From positions 124,001-188,000 of the forward strand of contig CAZBED010000001.1 of the NCBI GenBank assembly GCA_964490845.1: a stretch of 64,000 nucleotides of DNA. The letters are read 5' to 3'. Shown here piece by piece: positions 45,046 to 52,987 of the stretch (the stretch's first letter is position 1; each line of letters opens with the position of its first letter). This DNA comes from JADJSS01 sp964490845. Lineage in GTDB: Bacteria > Bacteroidota > Bacteroidia > Chitinophagales > JADIYW01. The position numbers and the translations under genes are program-made. The notes below the pieces were generated by a model. That model was given only the letters and a program-made list of their open reading frames with translations, made no database searches and was not told the origin of the DNA.

Positions 45046-45104
45046 ACGATAGTCAATAGAATGCTCTAATTAATATAAACATTTGACCATCGACGATTGA
45101 CCAA
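45043..45104. repeat. Low-complexity word repeat after the WecG-like gene
   Basis: cgatagacgatagtcaatag at 45041-45060 and gaccatcgacgattgacc at 45085-45102: the same word family as at 33489 and 36351. The gene's stop codon TAG (45043-45045) is inside the first word. Confidence 0.8.
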
Positions 45105-45114
45105 AAAACCAACA

Positions 45115-45576
45115 ATGCAATTGACACTCGACGATATTGATTTAAAGATTTTATCCATCCTGATGAAGGATGCTAAAACGCCATTTACGGATATCGCCAA
45201 GAGACTGTTTGTTTCCAGTGGAACGGTACATGTACGCATGAAGAAGATGGAGGAAATGGGTATTATCAAAAGTTTTAACCTGCAACTGGACTACCAGAAA
45301 TTAGGCTATGATATCACCGCATTTCTGGGAATTTATTTAAATAAGAGCTCTCAATACGATATTGTGGCCAAGAAACTTGAAGAGATACCGGAAATTGTAG
45401 ACCTGCATTACACGACCGGAAACTATTCCATGTTTTTAAAACTGATTTGCAAAGACACCAATCATCTTCGGGAGATTTTAATGGATAAGATTCAGAAAAT
45501 TGAGGATATTACACGAACCGAAACCTTTATTTCTCTTAAAGAAAGTATCAACCGTCCGTTGAAGTTTGACGAATAG
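45115..45576 (+). CDS. Lrp/AsnC-family transcriptional regulator
   Basis: 153 aa from ATG 45115. N-terminal helix-turn-helix ('LTLDDIDLKILSILMKDAKT' followed by PFTDIAKRLFVSSGTVHVRM) and C-terminal RAM ligand-binding domain ('YDITAFLGIYLNKSS', 'VDLHYTTGNYSMFL'). Such proteins form dimers to octamers and respond to amino acids. The next gene, 102 bp downstream with its own promoter, is a cystathionine beta-synthase-like enzyme, so control of sulphur amino acid metabolism is a reasonable guess. Confidence 0.92.
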   Translation: MQLTLDDIDLKILSILMKDAKTPFTDIAKRLFVSSGTVHVRMKKMEEMGIIKSFNLQLDYQKLGYDITAFLGIYLNKSSQYDIVAKKLEEIPEIVDLHYTTGNYSMFLKLICKDTNHLREILMDKIQKIEDITRTETFISLKESINRPLKFDE

Positions 45577-45665
45577 TCAATCCGGCTGCCGAAGCATGTT
45601 CTTATATGCACTCTAGAACCTTCAGCCGCTGATTTTTAGGTCCATTTCACTTTCATTATTTTTCC

Positions 45666-45673
45666 TATCTTTG
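45666..45673 (+). promoter_or_regulatory. -7 element of the CBS-like gene; transcript nearly leaderless
   Basis: TATCTTTG matches TAnnTTTG; the ATG at 45679 is only 5 nt after it, so the mRNA should start at or within a base or two of the start codon. Confidence 0.7.
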
Positions 45674-45678
45674 CAACA

Positions 45679-46665
45679 ATGCATATTTTCAACAATATAT
45701 TAGAAACGATTGGCAACACTCCTATTGTAAAGCTGAATAAAATTACTGCTCATCTTCCGGCTACTGTTTGCGTAAAAATAGAGTCGTTCAATCCCGGACA
45801 TTCCACGAAAGACAGGATGGCATTAAAAATGGTGGAAGACGCAGAAAAAGAGGGTCGCCTGAAACCCGGCGGCACTATCATTGAATGCACCAGCGGCAAC
45901 ACGGGCATGGGGCTGGCAATGGTAGCCTGCGTCAAAGGATACAAATGTATTTTCACCTCCACTGATAAGCAGTCCAAAGAAAAATTCGATATGCTGCGTG
46001 CCATGGGCGCCGAAGTGATAGTATGTCCAACCAATGTGGATGCGACAGATCCGCGCTCCTATTACTCCGTCGCGAAGAAATTATCCGAAGAAACCCCGAA
46101 TTCCGTATGGATGAACCAATATGATAATTTATCCAACCGCCAGGCGCACTATGAAAGCACAGGGCCGGAAATCTGGCAGCAAACGGATGGCAAGATTACC
46201 CATTTTGTGGTTGGAATCGGAACCGGCGGAACTGTGACAGGAACTTCCAGATTTTTAAAGGAACAAAATCCGCATATCAAAACATGGGGCATAGATACCT
46301 ATGGCTCTATCCTGAAACAATATCATGAAACAGGTACCTTCGACCCGAAAGAGATACATTCCTACATCACAGAAGGTATTGGCGAAGATATCATTCCGAA
46401 GAACTATGATTTCACTCTTATCGATTTCGTGGAAAAAGTAACGGACAAGGATGCGGCCCTGATGCAACGCCGCCTGGCAAAAGAAGAAGGTATCTTTGCC
46501 GGAAACTCAGCAGGATCTGCCATACAGGGCTTATTGCAACTGCACGAAAAATTTCCACTGAAAGCGGATGACCTGGTGGTGGTTTTGCTGCATGACCACG
46601 GCTCCCGTTATGTTGCTAAATTCTTCAATGACGACTGGATGCGCGAGAAAGGATTTCTGGATTAA
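45679..46665 (+). CDS. Cystathionine beta-synthase/cysteine synthase-like PLP enzyme
   Basis: 328 aa, fold-type II PLP enzyme. 'ETIGNTPIVKLNKI' and 'NPGHSTKDRMA' with Schiff-base Lys44, 'ECTSGNTGMGLAMVA' for the substrate loop, and 'VGIGTGGTVTGTSRFLKE' for the PLP phosphate. The C-terminus 'HDHGSRYVAKFFNDDWMREK' resembles cystathionine beta-synthase more than CysK, but the regulatory CBS pair is absent. It should act in cysteine/cystathionine formation from serine. An AsnC-type regulator is just upstream. Confidence 0.88.
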   Translation: MHIFNNILETIGNTPIVKLNKITAHLPATVCVKIESFNPGHSTKDRMALKMVEDAEKEGRLKPGGTIIECTSGNTGMGLAMVACVKGYKCIFTSTDKQSKEKFDMLRAMGAEVIVCPTNVDATDPRSYYSVAKKLSEETPNSVWMNQYDNLSNRQAHYESTGPEIWQQTDGKITHFVVGIGTGGTVTGTSRFLKEQNPHIKTWGIDTYGSILKQYHETGTFDPKEIHSYITEGIGEDIIPKNYDFTLIDFVEKVTDKDAALMQRRLAKEEGIFAGNSAGSAIQGLLQLHEKFPLKADDLVVVLLHDHGSRYVAKFFNDDWMREKGFLD

Positions 46666-46810
46666 TACAGCTCATTCAGTATCTTCTTTTTGGGCGGCGA
46701 CTCTTTTAGTACCTCATCGACTATCGCTTACACAGTTCCAACAGCGTATACGTATATTTTATTTCTGTGAATTGCCGTATTTTCCTGCAAGACGATTTAA
46801 ATACAATAAT

Positions 46811-46844
46811 AAAAATAAAAAAAAGCTGCCTTTTCAGGCAGCTT
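46811..46844 (-). terminator. Terminator of the collagen-like lipoprotein gene
   Basis: AAGCTGCC (46823-46830) and GGCAGCTT (46837-46844), loop of 6. Read on the minus strand it is followed by TTTTTT. It faces 46666-46822, which is otherwise empty. Confidence 0.85.
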
Positions 46845-46866
46845 ACAAAAACTATGAGCACTAACG

Positions 46867-47571
46867 TTATTTTGGTATATGATACAATTCGCAAATTTCA
46901 TCATAGGACATTTCTGTTACAGGTTTGCTGAGACGGACATGGTTAGTGGACGGGATGACAACATAGCGGAATTTATTTCTGCTATCCATGCGGGAAATAC
47001 CCAGCGGATTATCGACAAATTGGGTAAAGTGGACATATCCGAGGCTGAGTTTGTAGTTGAATATATGAATATAGTTAGACACAATAATCGTAGTTGCCAA
47101 TGGCCGTACAAAGCTAGGGTCATCGTTTAGTTTGCAATATGCCAGCACTATCCCTTTATCCAGAATGGTTTGAGTGATTGCAGGAGCCTTAACGCTGAAC
47201 ATGTGGTTTTGGCTCATAACGACAACCGGAGGTGTTGTAGGTGTACCGGTTGGTAGATTGCCCGGCCCACCCGGCAGCGGCGTTCCGCTCGGTGTTGTGA
47301 CAGTAGGCTGTCCGGGTGACATCCAGTCGGAATACAGAACTTCTGTTCTGACAGTGTCGTGAACGACAACGTTGGTGCTGGTTGTCACTATCGTGTCCGA
47401 TGTAACGATAGTATCTGATAAGCCGTTGGTACCATTCGTACCGTTGATGCCGTTGATACCATGTGTACCATTTGACCCGCCGGCGATAATCGGGGCAGGT
47501 GTGTTTTCTTTGCTGCATGCGATGGCAAGTAGGATTGCTAAGCCGCATGCTGTTTTAGTTAGATTTTTCAT
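46867..47571 (-). CDS. Lipoprotein with a short collagen-like stretch
   Basis: 234 aa. The lipobox AIAC puts the lipid on Cys19. Residues 32-50 are a collagen-like G-x-y run (GSNGTHGINGINGTNGTNG). A Thr/Val-rich segment with two 'SDTIVT' copies (~52-66) follows, then a Gly/Pro/Thr-rich linker (~85-115), and a C-terminal ~115-residue domain rich in Tyr, Phe and Ile with no motif I recognise. Comparable proteins in Bacteroidota are surface lipoproteins; the collagen-like part is too short to be sure that it trimerises. The ATG at 47571 is followed by a hydrophobic leader. Confidence 0.8.
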   Translation of the reverse strand: MKNLTKTACGLAILLAIACSKENTPAPIIAGGSNGTHGINGINGTNGTNGLSDTIVTSDTIVTTSTNVVVHDTVRTEVLYSDWMSPGQPTVTTPSGTPLPGGPGNLPTGTPTTPPVVVMSQNHMFSVKAPAITQTILDKGIVLAYCKLNDDPSFVRPLATTIIVSNYIHIFNYKLSLGYVHFTQFVDNPLGISRMDSRNKFRYVVIPSTNHVRLSKPVTEMSYDEICELYHIPK

Positions 47572-47883
47572 AGTTGTTTTTTTTAATGCTGTGTTAGTTA
47601 ATGATTCAAATTTGCACAGGAAAACAGAAAACGGGATTCAACAAAGTGTAAACGGCATATTGAATGAGTATTCGGTTGCAGGATTCTGATAAATGGTATA
47701 CTGAAAGGTAAATACACCGCCAGCAGCAGTTTATACAGCCGTACAAATTCGATATAATCGTCCTAGTAAGATGTACAAGCCGGCAATTCCATTCTCTTTT
47801 AATTTTTACACCAAATGAGTTTAAGGAATAGGGTAAAAAATAAAAACTCTCGTTGAGTGTGTATCCAGAAGGGCTTTATTCTT

Positions 47884-47946
47884 GCTCTCCCTGCTGGACT
47901 TGAACCATCGTTCCTCTATTGACAGGCAGCATCTCGTTTTTAACTT
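47884..47946 (-). pseudogene. Decayed tRNA-Asn-like remnant
   Basis: On the minus strand the 3' half of a tRNA can be read: a D-arm trace (AGTTAAAAACGAG), an anticodon-arm trace (CTGCCTGTCAATAG), then GGAACGATGGTTCAAGTCC and AGCAGGGAGAGC. The T-loop TTCAAGT is intact but the T-stem GATGG/CCAGC has one mismatch, the anticodon stem is broken, and no 5' acceptor strand pairs with the 3' end. The order of words fits bacterial tRNA-Asn. It is not a working tRNA. Confidence 0.5.
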
Positions 47947-48029
47947 ATTTTACCACCTTGAGGCTGCCGGATTTTTAAAAAAGTGAATAATTTCTTACCC
48001 TTATCTGCTTACTACTTACGACTATTCCG

Positions 48030-48037
48030 TATCTTTG
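48030..48037 (+). promoter_or_regulatory. -7 element of the aldolase gene
   Basis: TATCTTTG matches TAnnTTTG; ATG follows at 48060. Confidence 0.7.
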
Positions 48038-48059
48038 CGCTCGTTAAAAACAACCGACA

Positions 48060-49115
48060 ATGAGCCAGTATGCATCACTTTTAGGCGAAGAAAGAGCCAA
48101 GTTCCTGTTAGAACATCATTCCAAAACAATTGACAAATCGATGCTGCACCTGCCAAGTGCGGATTTCGTAGAAAAAATATGGTTGCAAAGCAACCGCAGC
48201 CCACAGGTATTGCGCAGTTTGCAGCAGTTGTACAGCCATGGCAGATTAGCGAATACCGGTTATGTTTCCATCCTGCCGGTAGATCAGGGTATAGAACACA
48301 GCGCAGGCGCGAGTTTTGCTCCCAATCCTATTTATTTTGATTCAGAGAACATCGTAAAACTGGCTATTGAAGGAGGCTGCAATGCGGTTGCTTCTACTTA
48401 CGGCGTTTTAGGTTCTGTAGCCAGAAAATATGCTCACAAGATTCCGTTTATCGTAAAAATCAACCATAATGAGTTTTTATCCTATCCTAATGCATTTGAC
48501 CAGATTATGTTCGGCACCATTAAAGATGCCTGGAATATGGGTGCAGTAGCGGTGGGTGCTACCATTTATTTCGGTTCTGCGGAATCGCGCAGACAAATTG
48601 TGGAAGTGGCAAAAGCATTTGAGTATGCCCATGAACTCGGCATGGCGACCATCTTATGGTGTTATCTCAGAAATTCCGATTTCAAGAAAGACGGCATAGA
48701 TTATCACACCTCCGCCGACTTGTCTTCTCAGGCAAACCATCTGGGCGTTACGATTCAGGCGGATATTATCAAACAAAAACTGCCGACCAACAACGGTGGT
48801 TATGACGCCATTAAATTTGGCAAAACACATCCGAAAGTATATTCTCAACTTACAACAGACCACCCTATTGACCTCACCCGTTATCAGGTAGCCAATTGCT
48901 ACATGGGACGTGCAGGATTAATCAACTCCGGCGGTGAGAGCAAAGGACAGACCGACCTTGCGGAAGCAGTAGAAACTGCCATCATTAACAAACGCGCCGG
49001 CGGTATGGGATTAATTTCCGGAAGAAAAGCCTTCCAGAAAGACATGAAAGTAGGTGTGGAATTACTGAATGCCATTCAGGATGTATATCTTGATAAGGAT
49101 GTAACTGTCGCATAA
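48060..49115 (+). CDS. fbaB: Class I fructose-bisphosphate aldolase (DhnA type)
   Basis: 351 aa of the DhnA/FbaB-type class I aldolase, which splits fructose-1,6-bisphosphate into two triose phosphates using a Schiff-base Lys. 'YVSILPVDQGIEHSAGASFA', 'ASTYGVLGSVARKYAHKIPF' with IVKINHN, 'GAVAVGATIYFGS' and 'INKRAGGMGLISGRKAFQK' mark the barrel strands; the last one holds the phosphate site. It has its own promoter and terminator and stands alone. Confidence 0.92.
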   Translation: MSQYASLLGEERAKFLLEHHSKTIDKSMLHLPSADFVEKIWLQSNRSPQVLRSLQQLYSHGRLANTGYVSILPVDQGIEHSAGASFAPNPIYFDSENIVKLAIEGGCNAVASTYGVLGSVARKYAHKIPFIVKINHNEFLSYPNAFDQIMFGTIKDAWNMGAVAVGATIYFGSAESRRQIVEVAKAFEYAHELGMATILWCYLRNSDFKKDGIDYHTSADLSSQANHLGVTIQADIIKQKLPTNNGGYDAIKFGKTHPKVYSQLTTDHPIDLTRYQVANCYMGRAGLINSGGESKGQTDLAEAVETAIINKRAGGMGLISGRKAFQKDMKVGVELLNAIQDVYLDKDVTVA

Positions 49116-49158
49116 TCTGTTTGCAAAAATTAGCGACAATATTACAATTCATAAAAGA

Positions 49159-49190
49159 TGCTCCTCAACAGAGGGGCATTCTCTTTTTTT
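49159..49190 (+). terminator. Terminator of the aldolase gene
   Basis: TGCTCCTC (49159-49166) pairs with GAGGGGCA (49171-49178), one U-G pair, loop AACA, followed by TTCTCTTTTTTT. Confidence 0.8.
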
Positions 49191-49248
49191 GCTGAAATCT
49201 GCTTAAATACAAATACCATAGAATTCTTAATTTATATATTTTAACTTT

Positions 49249-49881
49249 ATGAAGTTGGCCAATGCTTACAAAATCCTGTCTAAGGTAAATACATTGTACT
49301 CATTGAACCGGATAATATGCATTACAAGCTTTCTGGCTGTATTTTCTGTGCAAGCAAAAAACGACCAATATAAAAATGAATTTGTAAATCGCAAAACTTT
49401 TGGTTTTTGCTTGCAACAGGGCATCCCATATTACAAATTTCCGGAAGGCAGATCCTATAAACCTACAGGATTAATAGGTGTATATCACCAACCGCTGTTC
49501 AAAGCCAAACGATTGGTGAACGTAGCCATAGACCTAATGCCACAGCTATGGTTCTCTAAAGCTAAAATTGCAGGTATCGAGATAGGATTAAACATGACGA
49601 TTAATCTGAATATTCAGATTAAACGAAACTCCATTTTGGCTTTCCATATGGGTAGCGGAGTTCATTACTTTGGTATGGAAACAGAACGGCAGGCGGAAGG
49701 TTTTATATTTTCGGATAATGTGTTAGCATCCTACAAACATCAGATTACACTTAAAAATAAGAAAAGAATAGATATCGGCTGTATTGCAGGGTTCAGGCAT
49801 TTGTCCAATCTAGATACCCGCAAACCAAATCATGGAATCAACAACATCATTATCGGTATTTGTTTTGACAGGGTATTTTGA
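49249..49881 (+). CDS. PagL-like acyloxyacyl hydrolase / lipid A deacylase family protein
   Basis: 210 aa with an N-terminal export segment (~20-37; 'IICITSFLAVFSVQAK'). Alternating beta strands follow, with 'GFRHLSNLDTRKPNHGINN' near the end: the His-Ser-Asn and P-N-x-G-I-N pattern of PagL outer membrane enzymes that remove a 3-O acyl chain from lipid A. The final residues (IGICFDRVF) end in Phe as barrel proteins do. The activity itself is inferred. It ends one base before the convergent dehydrogenase gene (stop at 49883). Confidence 0.75.
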   Translation: MKLANAYKILSKVNTLYSLNRIICITSFLAVFSVQAKNDQYKNEFVNRKTFGFCLQQGIPYYKFPEGRSYKPTGLIGVYHQPLFKAKRLVNVAIDLMPQLWFSKAKIAGIEIGLNMTINLNIQIKRNSILAFHMGSGVHYFGMETERQAEGFIFSDNVLASYKHQITLKNKKRIDIGCIAGFRHLSNLDTRKPNHGINNIIIGICFDRVF

Positions 49882-49882
49882 A

Positions 49883-52315
49883 TTACAGCAGCGGAAATCT
49901 TCCCGGGTTCGTTTCGTGCATCAGTTTGTTGACAGCAGTAAAAACATCTTCCGCGCTGGGCTTGCTGAAATAGTCACCATCACTGCCGAATGAACCACGG
50001 TGTTCCTTCGCACTTAACGTAACCGGTTCACTGTCTAAATATTTAAAGACATCTTGTTTTTCCAGCACTTGCTGCAACATATACGCCGTACCCCCGCCCG
50101 GAAAATCTTCATCTAAAAAGAGTATGCGGTTAGTCTTGCGGATGGATTGCCCGATAACTCCATGAATATCAAAAGGCAGTAACGTCTGTACGTCAATCAG
50201 TTCTACATCAATACCCATCTTATTCAATCCTGTTATCGCTTCCTGTGCCACCCGCACACAGGAACCGTATGTCACCAACGTAACATCTTTTCCCTCCCGC
50301 ATGATTTCCGGAATACCCAACGGCACCGTGAACTCACCCGGGTTCAGCGGCATTTTTTCTTTCAAGCGGTATCCATTCAGACACTCTATTATCAGGGCCG
50401 GCTCATCGCCTCTCAACAACAGATTATAAAAACCGGCAGCCTGTGTCATATTTCTCGGTACGCAGACATGCATACCCCGCAAGGCGCCCAGTATCATCTG
50501 TATAGGAGAACCTGTATGCCATATCCCTTCCAGCCGGTGCCCGCGTGTGCGAACAATCAAAGGAGCCTTCTGTCCGCCTTTGGTACGGTAGGACAAACTG
50601 GCCAAATCATCTGACAAAGGCTGTAATCCGTACAACAGGTAATCGAGGTATTGTATCTCTGCAATCGGGCGCAGGCCGCGCATCGCCAGTCCAATGCCTT
50701 CTCCCATAATACTGGCTTCCCGAATACCGGTATCATAAATCCGTTCTGCACCATATTTTGCCTGCAAGCCGGCAAATGCCTGATTAACATCCCCGATTTT
50801 TCCGACATCTTCACCAAAAGCTACTATTTTCGGGTCTCTCTCCAGATTTGCATCAAAACAGGCATTCAACACCTGATAGCCGCTCACCACCGAAGACTTC
50901 TCTTCATATTGCGCCTTTACTTCCGGCAATCGCATGGGTGAATATAAAGAGTTAGTATGCTGATACGAGGAATAACGCTCCTCATTGACCTGCAGTTGTT
51001 CGTTCCTCCATTTCTTCAGGTCTTCAATAGCCGGAGAAGATTCATCTTTCGTCAGAATAAGCACATCAGAGATAGTCTTAAAAATATCTCTGCGCATCGG
51101 ATCGATAGTATGCTTTAATTCCAGTTCTGCTTCTTCCAACAGCTCTTTGTGTGCAGACGTTTCGGCAATCCGCTTTATCAGTGCAAGCACTTCTTTCAGT
51201 TCGTCTAAAATCGGCTGGTGGAATTTATTCCAGGCTGTCTTTCGCTGCTCCGCAACATATTTCTGTGCTTCCTTTTCTATCGTATCCAATTCTTCATGGG
51301 AAGCCATTTTGTTCTGAATAATCCATTTTCTGAACTGCAAATTACAGTCGTGTTCCTTTTCCCATTCCAGGCGTTCAGGGCTTTTATAGCGTTCGTGCGA
51401 ACCTGAGGTGGAATGTCCTTGCGGCTGTGTGAGTTCTTCCACATGTATGATAGCAGGAATATGTGTCTTTCTGGTTTTGTCAGCAGCCATTTTATAGGTA
51501 GAAACGAGTTGGGGGTAATTCCAGCCTTTCACCACATAAATATCGTACCCTTTACTTTTTCCTTCCCGTTGAAATCCTTTTAAGACCTGCGATATGCTGC
51601 CTTTGGTGGTCTGTAATTCTTTAGGCACAGAGATACCATATCCGTCATCCCATACAGAAATAATCAGAGGTACCTGCAAGACTCCACCGGCATTCACCAC
51701 TTCCCAAAACAATCCTTCTGAGGTGGATGCATCACCAATGGTGGCAAAACAAATTTCATTACCATTATTGCTGAAGCTATTTTCTCCGATTTTCCCGGAT
51801 AACTCCCTGTATTTTTTGGAAGCCATCGCCAGGCCGAGCGCCCGTATCATCTGGGAAGCGGTAGGTGAATTATCCGCAGCAGAATTCTTCTGATGAAGCA
51901 AAGATTTCCAGCTGCCATCCGGATGTAAATTTCTGGTGGCAAAATGGTTATTCATTTGCCTGCCGCCCGAATGCGGATCTTCTTCCAGTGAAGGGCTGGC
52001 ATATAATTGTCCGAACAATTGCTCCACATTGACAATGCCCGTTGCCAGAGCAAATGTCTGGTCGCGGTAATAACCTGCCCTAAAATCTCCATTCTCAAAC
52101 ACTTTAGCTAATGCAATCTGCGGAAGTTCCTTACCATCACCAAAAATACCGAATTTTGCCTTGCCTGTCAGCACCTCTTTTCTACCTGTCAAACTGGCAA
52201 AACGGCTGATAGAAGCCAGACGAAAATCATTCAGGACTTCCGTTTTGAATTCATCAAACGAAACAGGCTGATTTACACCTTTAGTAATCAATATGTTAGA
52301 AGAAACCACAGTCAT
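49883..52315 (-). CDS. 2-oxoacid dehydrogenase E1, alpha and beta subunits fused
   Basis: 810 aa in one chain. Residues ~1-400 are the E1 alpha part, with the thiamine diphosphate motif GDASTSEG...(x)N (from residue 194, 'VVNAGGVLQVPLIISVWDD'); residues ~455-810 are the E1 beta part ('VLNACFDANLERDPKIVAFG' followed by EDVG, 'RGLRPIAEIQYLDYLLYGL', 'IIECLNGYRL'). It decarboxylates a 2-oxoacid, probably branched-chain or pyruvate, and passes the acyl group to a lipoylated E2 not in this window. Fused E1 is common in Bacteroidota. TAGATTTG (52333-52326 on this strand) is a -7 box only 10 nt before the ATG. Confidence 0.92.
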   Translation of the reverse strand: MTVVSSNILITKGVNQPVSFDEFKTEVLNDFRLASISRFASLTGRKEVLTGKAKFGIFGDGKELPQIALAKVFENGDFRAGYYRDQTFALATGIVNVEQLFGQLYASPSLEEDPHSGGRQMNNHFATRNLHPDGSWKSLLHQKNSAADNSPTASQMIRALGLAMASKKYRELSGKIGENSFSNNGNEICFATIGDASTSEGLFWEVVNAGGVLQVPLIISVWDDGYGISVPKELQTTKGSISQVLKGFQREGKSKGYDIYVVKGWNYPQLVSTYKMAADKTRKTHIPAIIHVEELTQPQGHSTSGSHERYKSPERLEWEKEHDCNLQFRKWIIQNKMASHEELDTIEKEAQKYVAEQRKTAWNKFHQPILDELKEVLALIKRIAETSAHKELLEEAELELKHTIDPMRRDIFKTISDVLILTKDESSPAIEDLKKWRNEQLQVNEERYSSYQHTNSLYSPMRLPEVKAQYEEKSSVVSGYQVLNACFDANLERDPKIVAFGEDVGKIGDVNQAFAGLQAKYGAERIYDTGIREASIMGEGIGLAMRGLRPIAEIQYLDYLLYGLQPLSDDLASLSYRTKGGQKAPLIVRTRGHRLEGIWHTGSPIQMILGALRGMHVCVPRNMTQAAGFYNLLLRGDEPALIIECLNGYRLKEKMPLNPGEFTVPLGIPEIMREGKDVTLVTYGSCVRVAQEAITGLNKMGIDVELIDVQTLLPFDIHGVIGQSIRKTNRILFLDEDFPGGGTAYMLQQVLEKQDVFKYLDSEPVTLSAKEHRGSFGSDGDYFSKPSAEDVFTAVNKLMHETNPGRFPLL

Positions 52316-52325
52316 TCTACTAATT

Positions 52326-52333
52326 CAAATCTA
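52326..52333 (-). promoter_or_regulatory. -7 element of the E1 dehydrogenase gene
   Basis: Minus-strand TAGATTTG matches TAnnTTTG, 10 nt before ATG 52315. Confidence 0.55.
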
Positions 52334-52476
52334 AATTACAACGAAAAATGAATATATTCGTTTAAACTTGCACAGTTTATTAACACCTCTACAAAGTTGT
52401 TAATGTGACGTTAAAATAACTGTGGATACCTGCTTTTTGGTATGTTTTTTGTGAATTTTACACCAAAGTAACACTT

Positions 52477-52905
52477 ATGAAACATCTATTCATCTTACTA
52501 TCTATCTTCTTACTGACAACCTTCACAAAAGCCGATCCTCCGGCAGCCTCTAAAATAAAATTTTCTGAAAAAGAGTTTGACTTCGGTACCTTACCTCAGG
52601 GCAAGCCGGTAACACACGAATTTGAGTTTACCAATACAGGAGCAGAGCCGGTGGTTCTGGAAAATGTAAAAGCTTCCTGCGGATGTACTACCCCAACATG
52701 GACCAAAGAGCCGGTAATGCCGGGAAAGAAAGGCAGCATAAAGGCGCAATACAATATGGCACGCGAAGGCAGTTTCAGAAAATCCATTACAGTAACGACA
52801 AAAGACGGAGAAACCGTTGAATTGTTTATTTCCGGAAATGCGGTAGAACAAAAACAAGGCGTTGATAATGCGGAAGGGAATATGCTGGGTGGCAAACAGG
52901 AATAA
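52477..52905 (+). CDS. DUF1573 exported protein
   Basis: 142 aa with a signal peptide (residues 1-19, ending TKA). The single domain 'FDFGTLPQGKPVTHEFEFTN' and 'VKASCGCTTPTW' and 'GSIKAQYN' is DUF1573, an Ig-like beta-sandwich of the ASH/MSP type with a conserved CxC. It is found in Bacteroidota envelope proteins; function unknown. It is closed by a strong terminator and divergent from the E1 gene. Confidence 0.9.
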   Translation: MKHLFILLSIFLLTTFTKADPPAASKIKFSEKEFDFGTLPQGKPVTHEFEFTNTGAEPVVLENVKASCGCTTPTWTKEPVMPGKKGSIKAQYNMAREGSFRKSITVTTKDGETVELFISGNAVEQKQGVDNAEGNMLGGKQE

Positions 52906-52936
52906 TAGAACAGAATATACACTAATATAATAGTTC

Positions 52937-52973
52937 AACTCCGTGCAATTACGCACGGAGTTTTTTATTTTTG
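52937..52973 (+). terminator. Terminator overlapping the next promoter
   Basis: AACTCCGTGC (52937-52946) pairs with GCACGGAGTT (52953-52962), loop AATTAC, followed by TTTTATTTTTG. The T tract runs into TATTTTTG (52966-52973), a TAnnTTTG -7 box for the aminotransferase at 52988. One stretch therefore ends one transcript and starts the next. Confidence 0.82.
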
Positions 52974-52987
52974 CATGAATATTTTTT

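Larger units (their letters stand above)
47572..48059. other. 488-bp intergenic region with a tRNA-like remnant and the aldolase promoter
   Basis: No protein gene is supported. It contains the upstream region of the collagen-like lipoprotein, a decayed tRNA on the minus strand (47884-47946), and the promoter of the aldolase gene (48030-48037). Confidence 0.55.

Noticed and set aside
46666..46822. Possible small gene after the CBS-like enzyme
   Set aside because: The short open frames have no start context and the region is followed by the minus-strand terminator of the lipoprotein gene.
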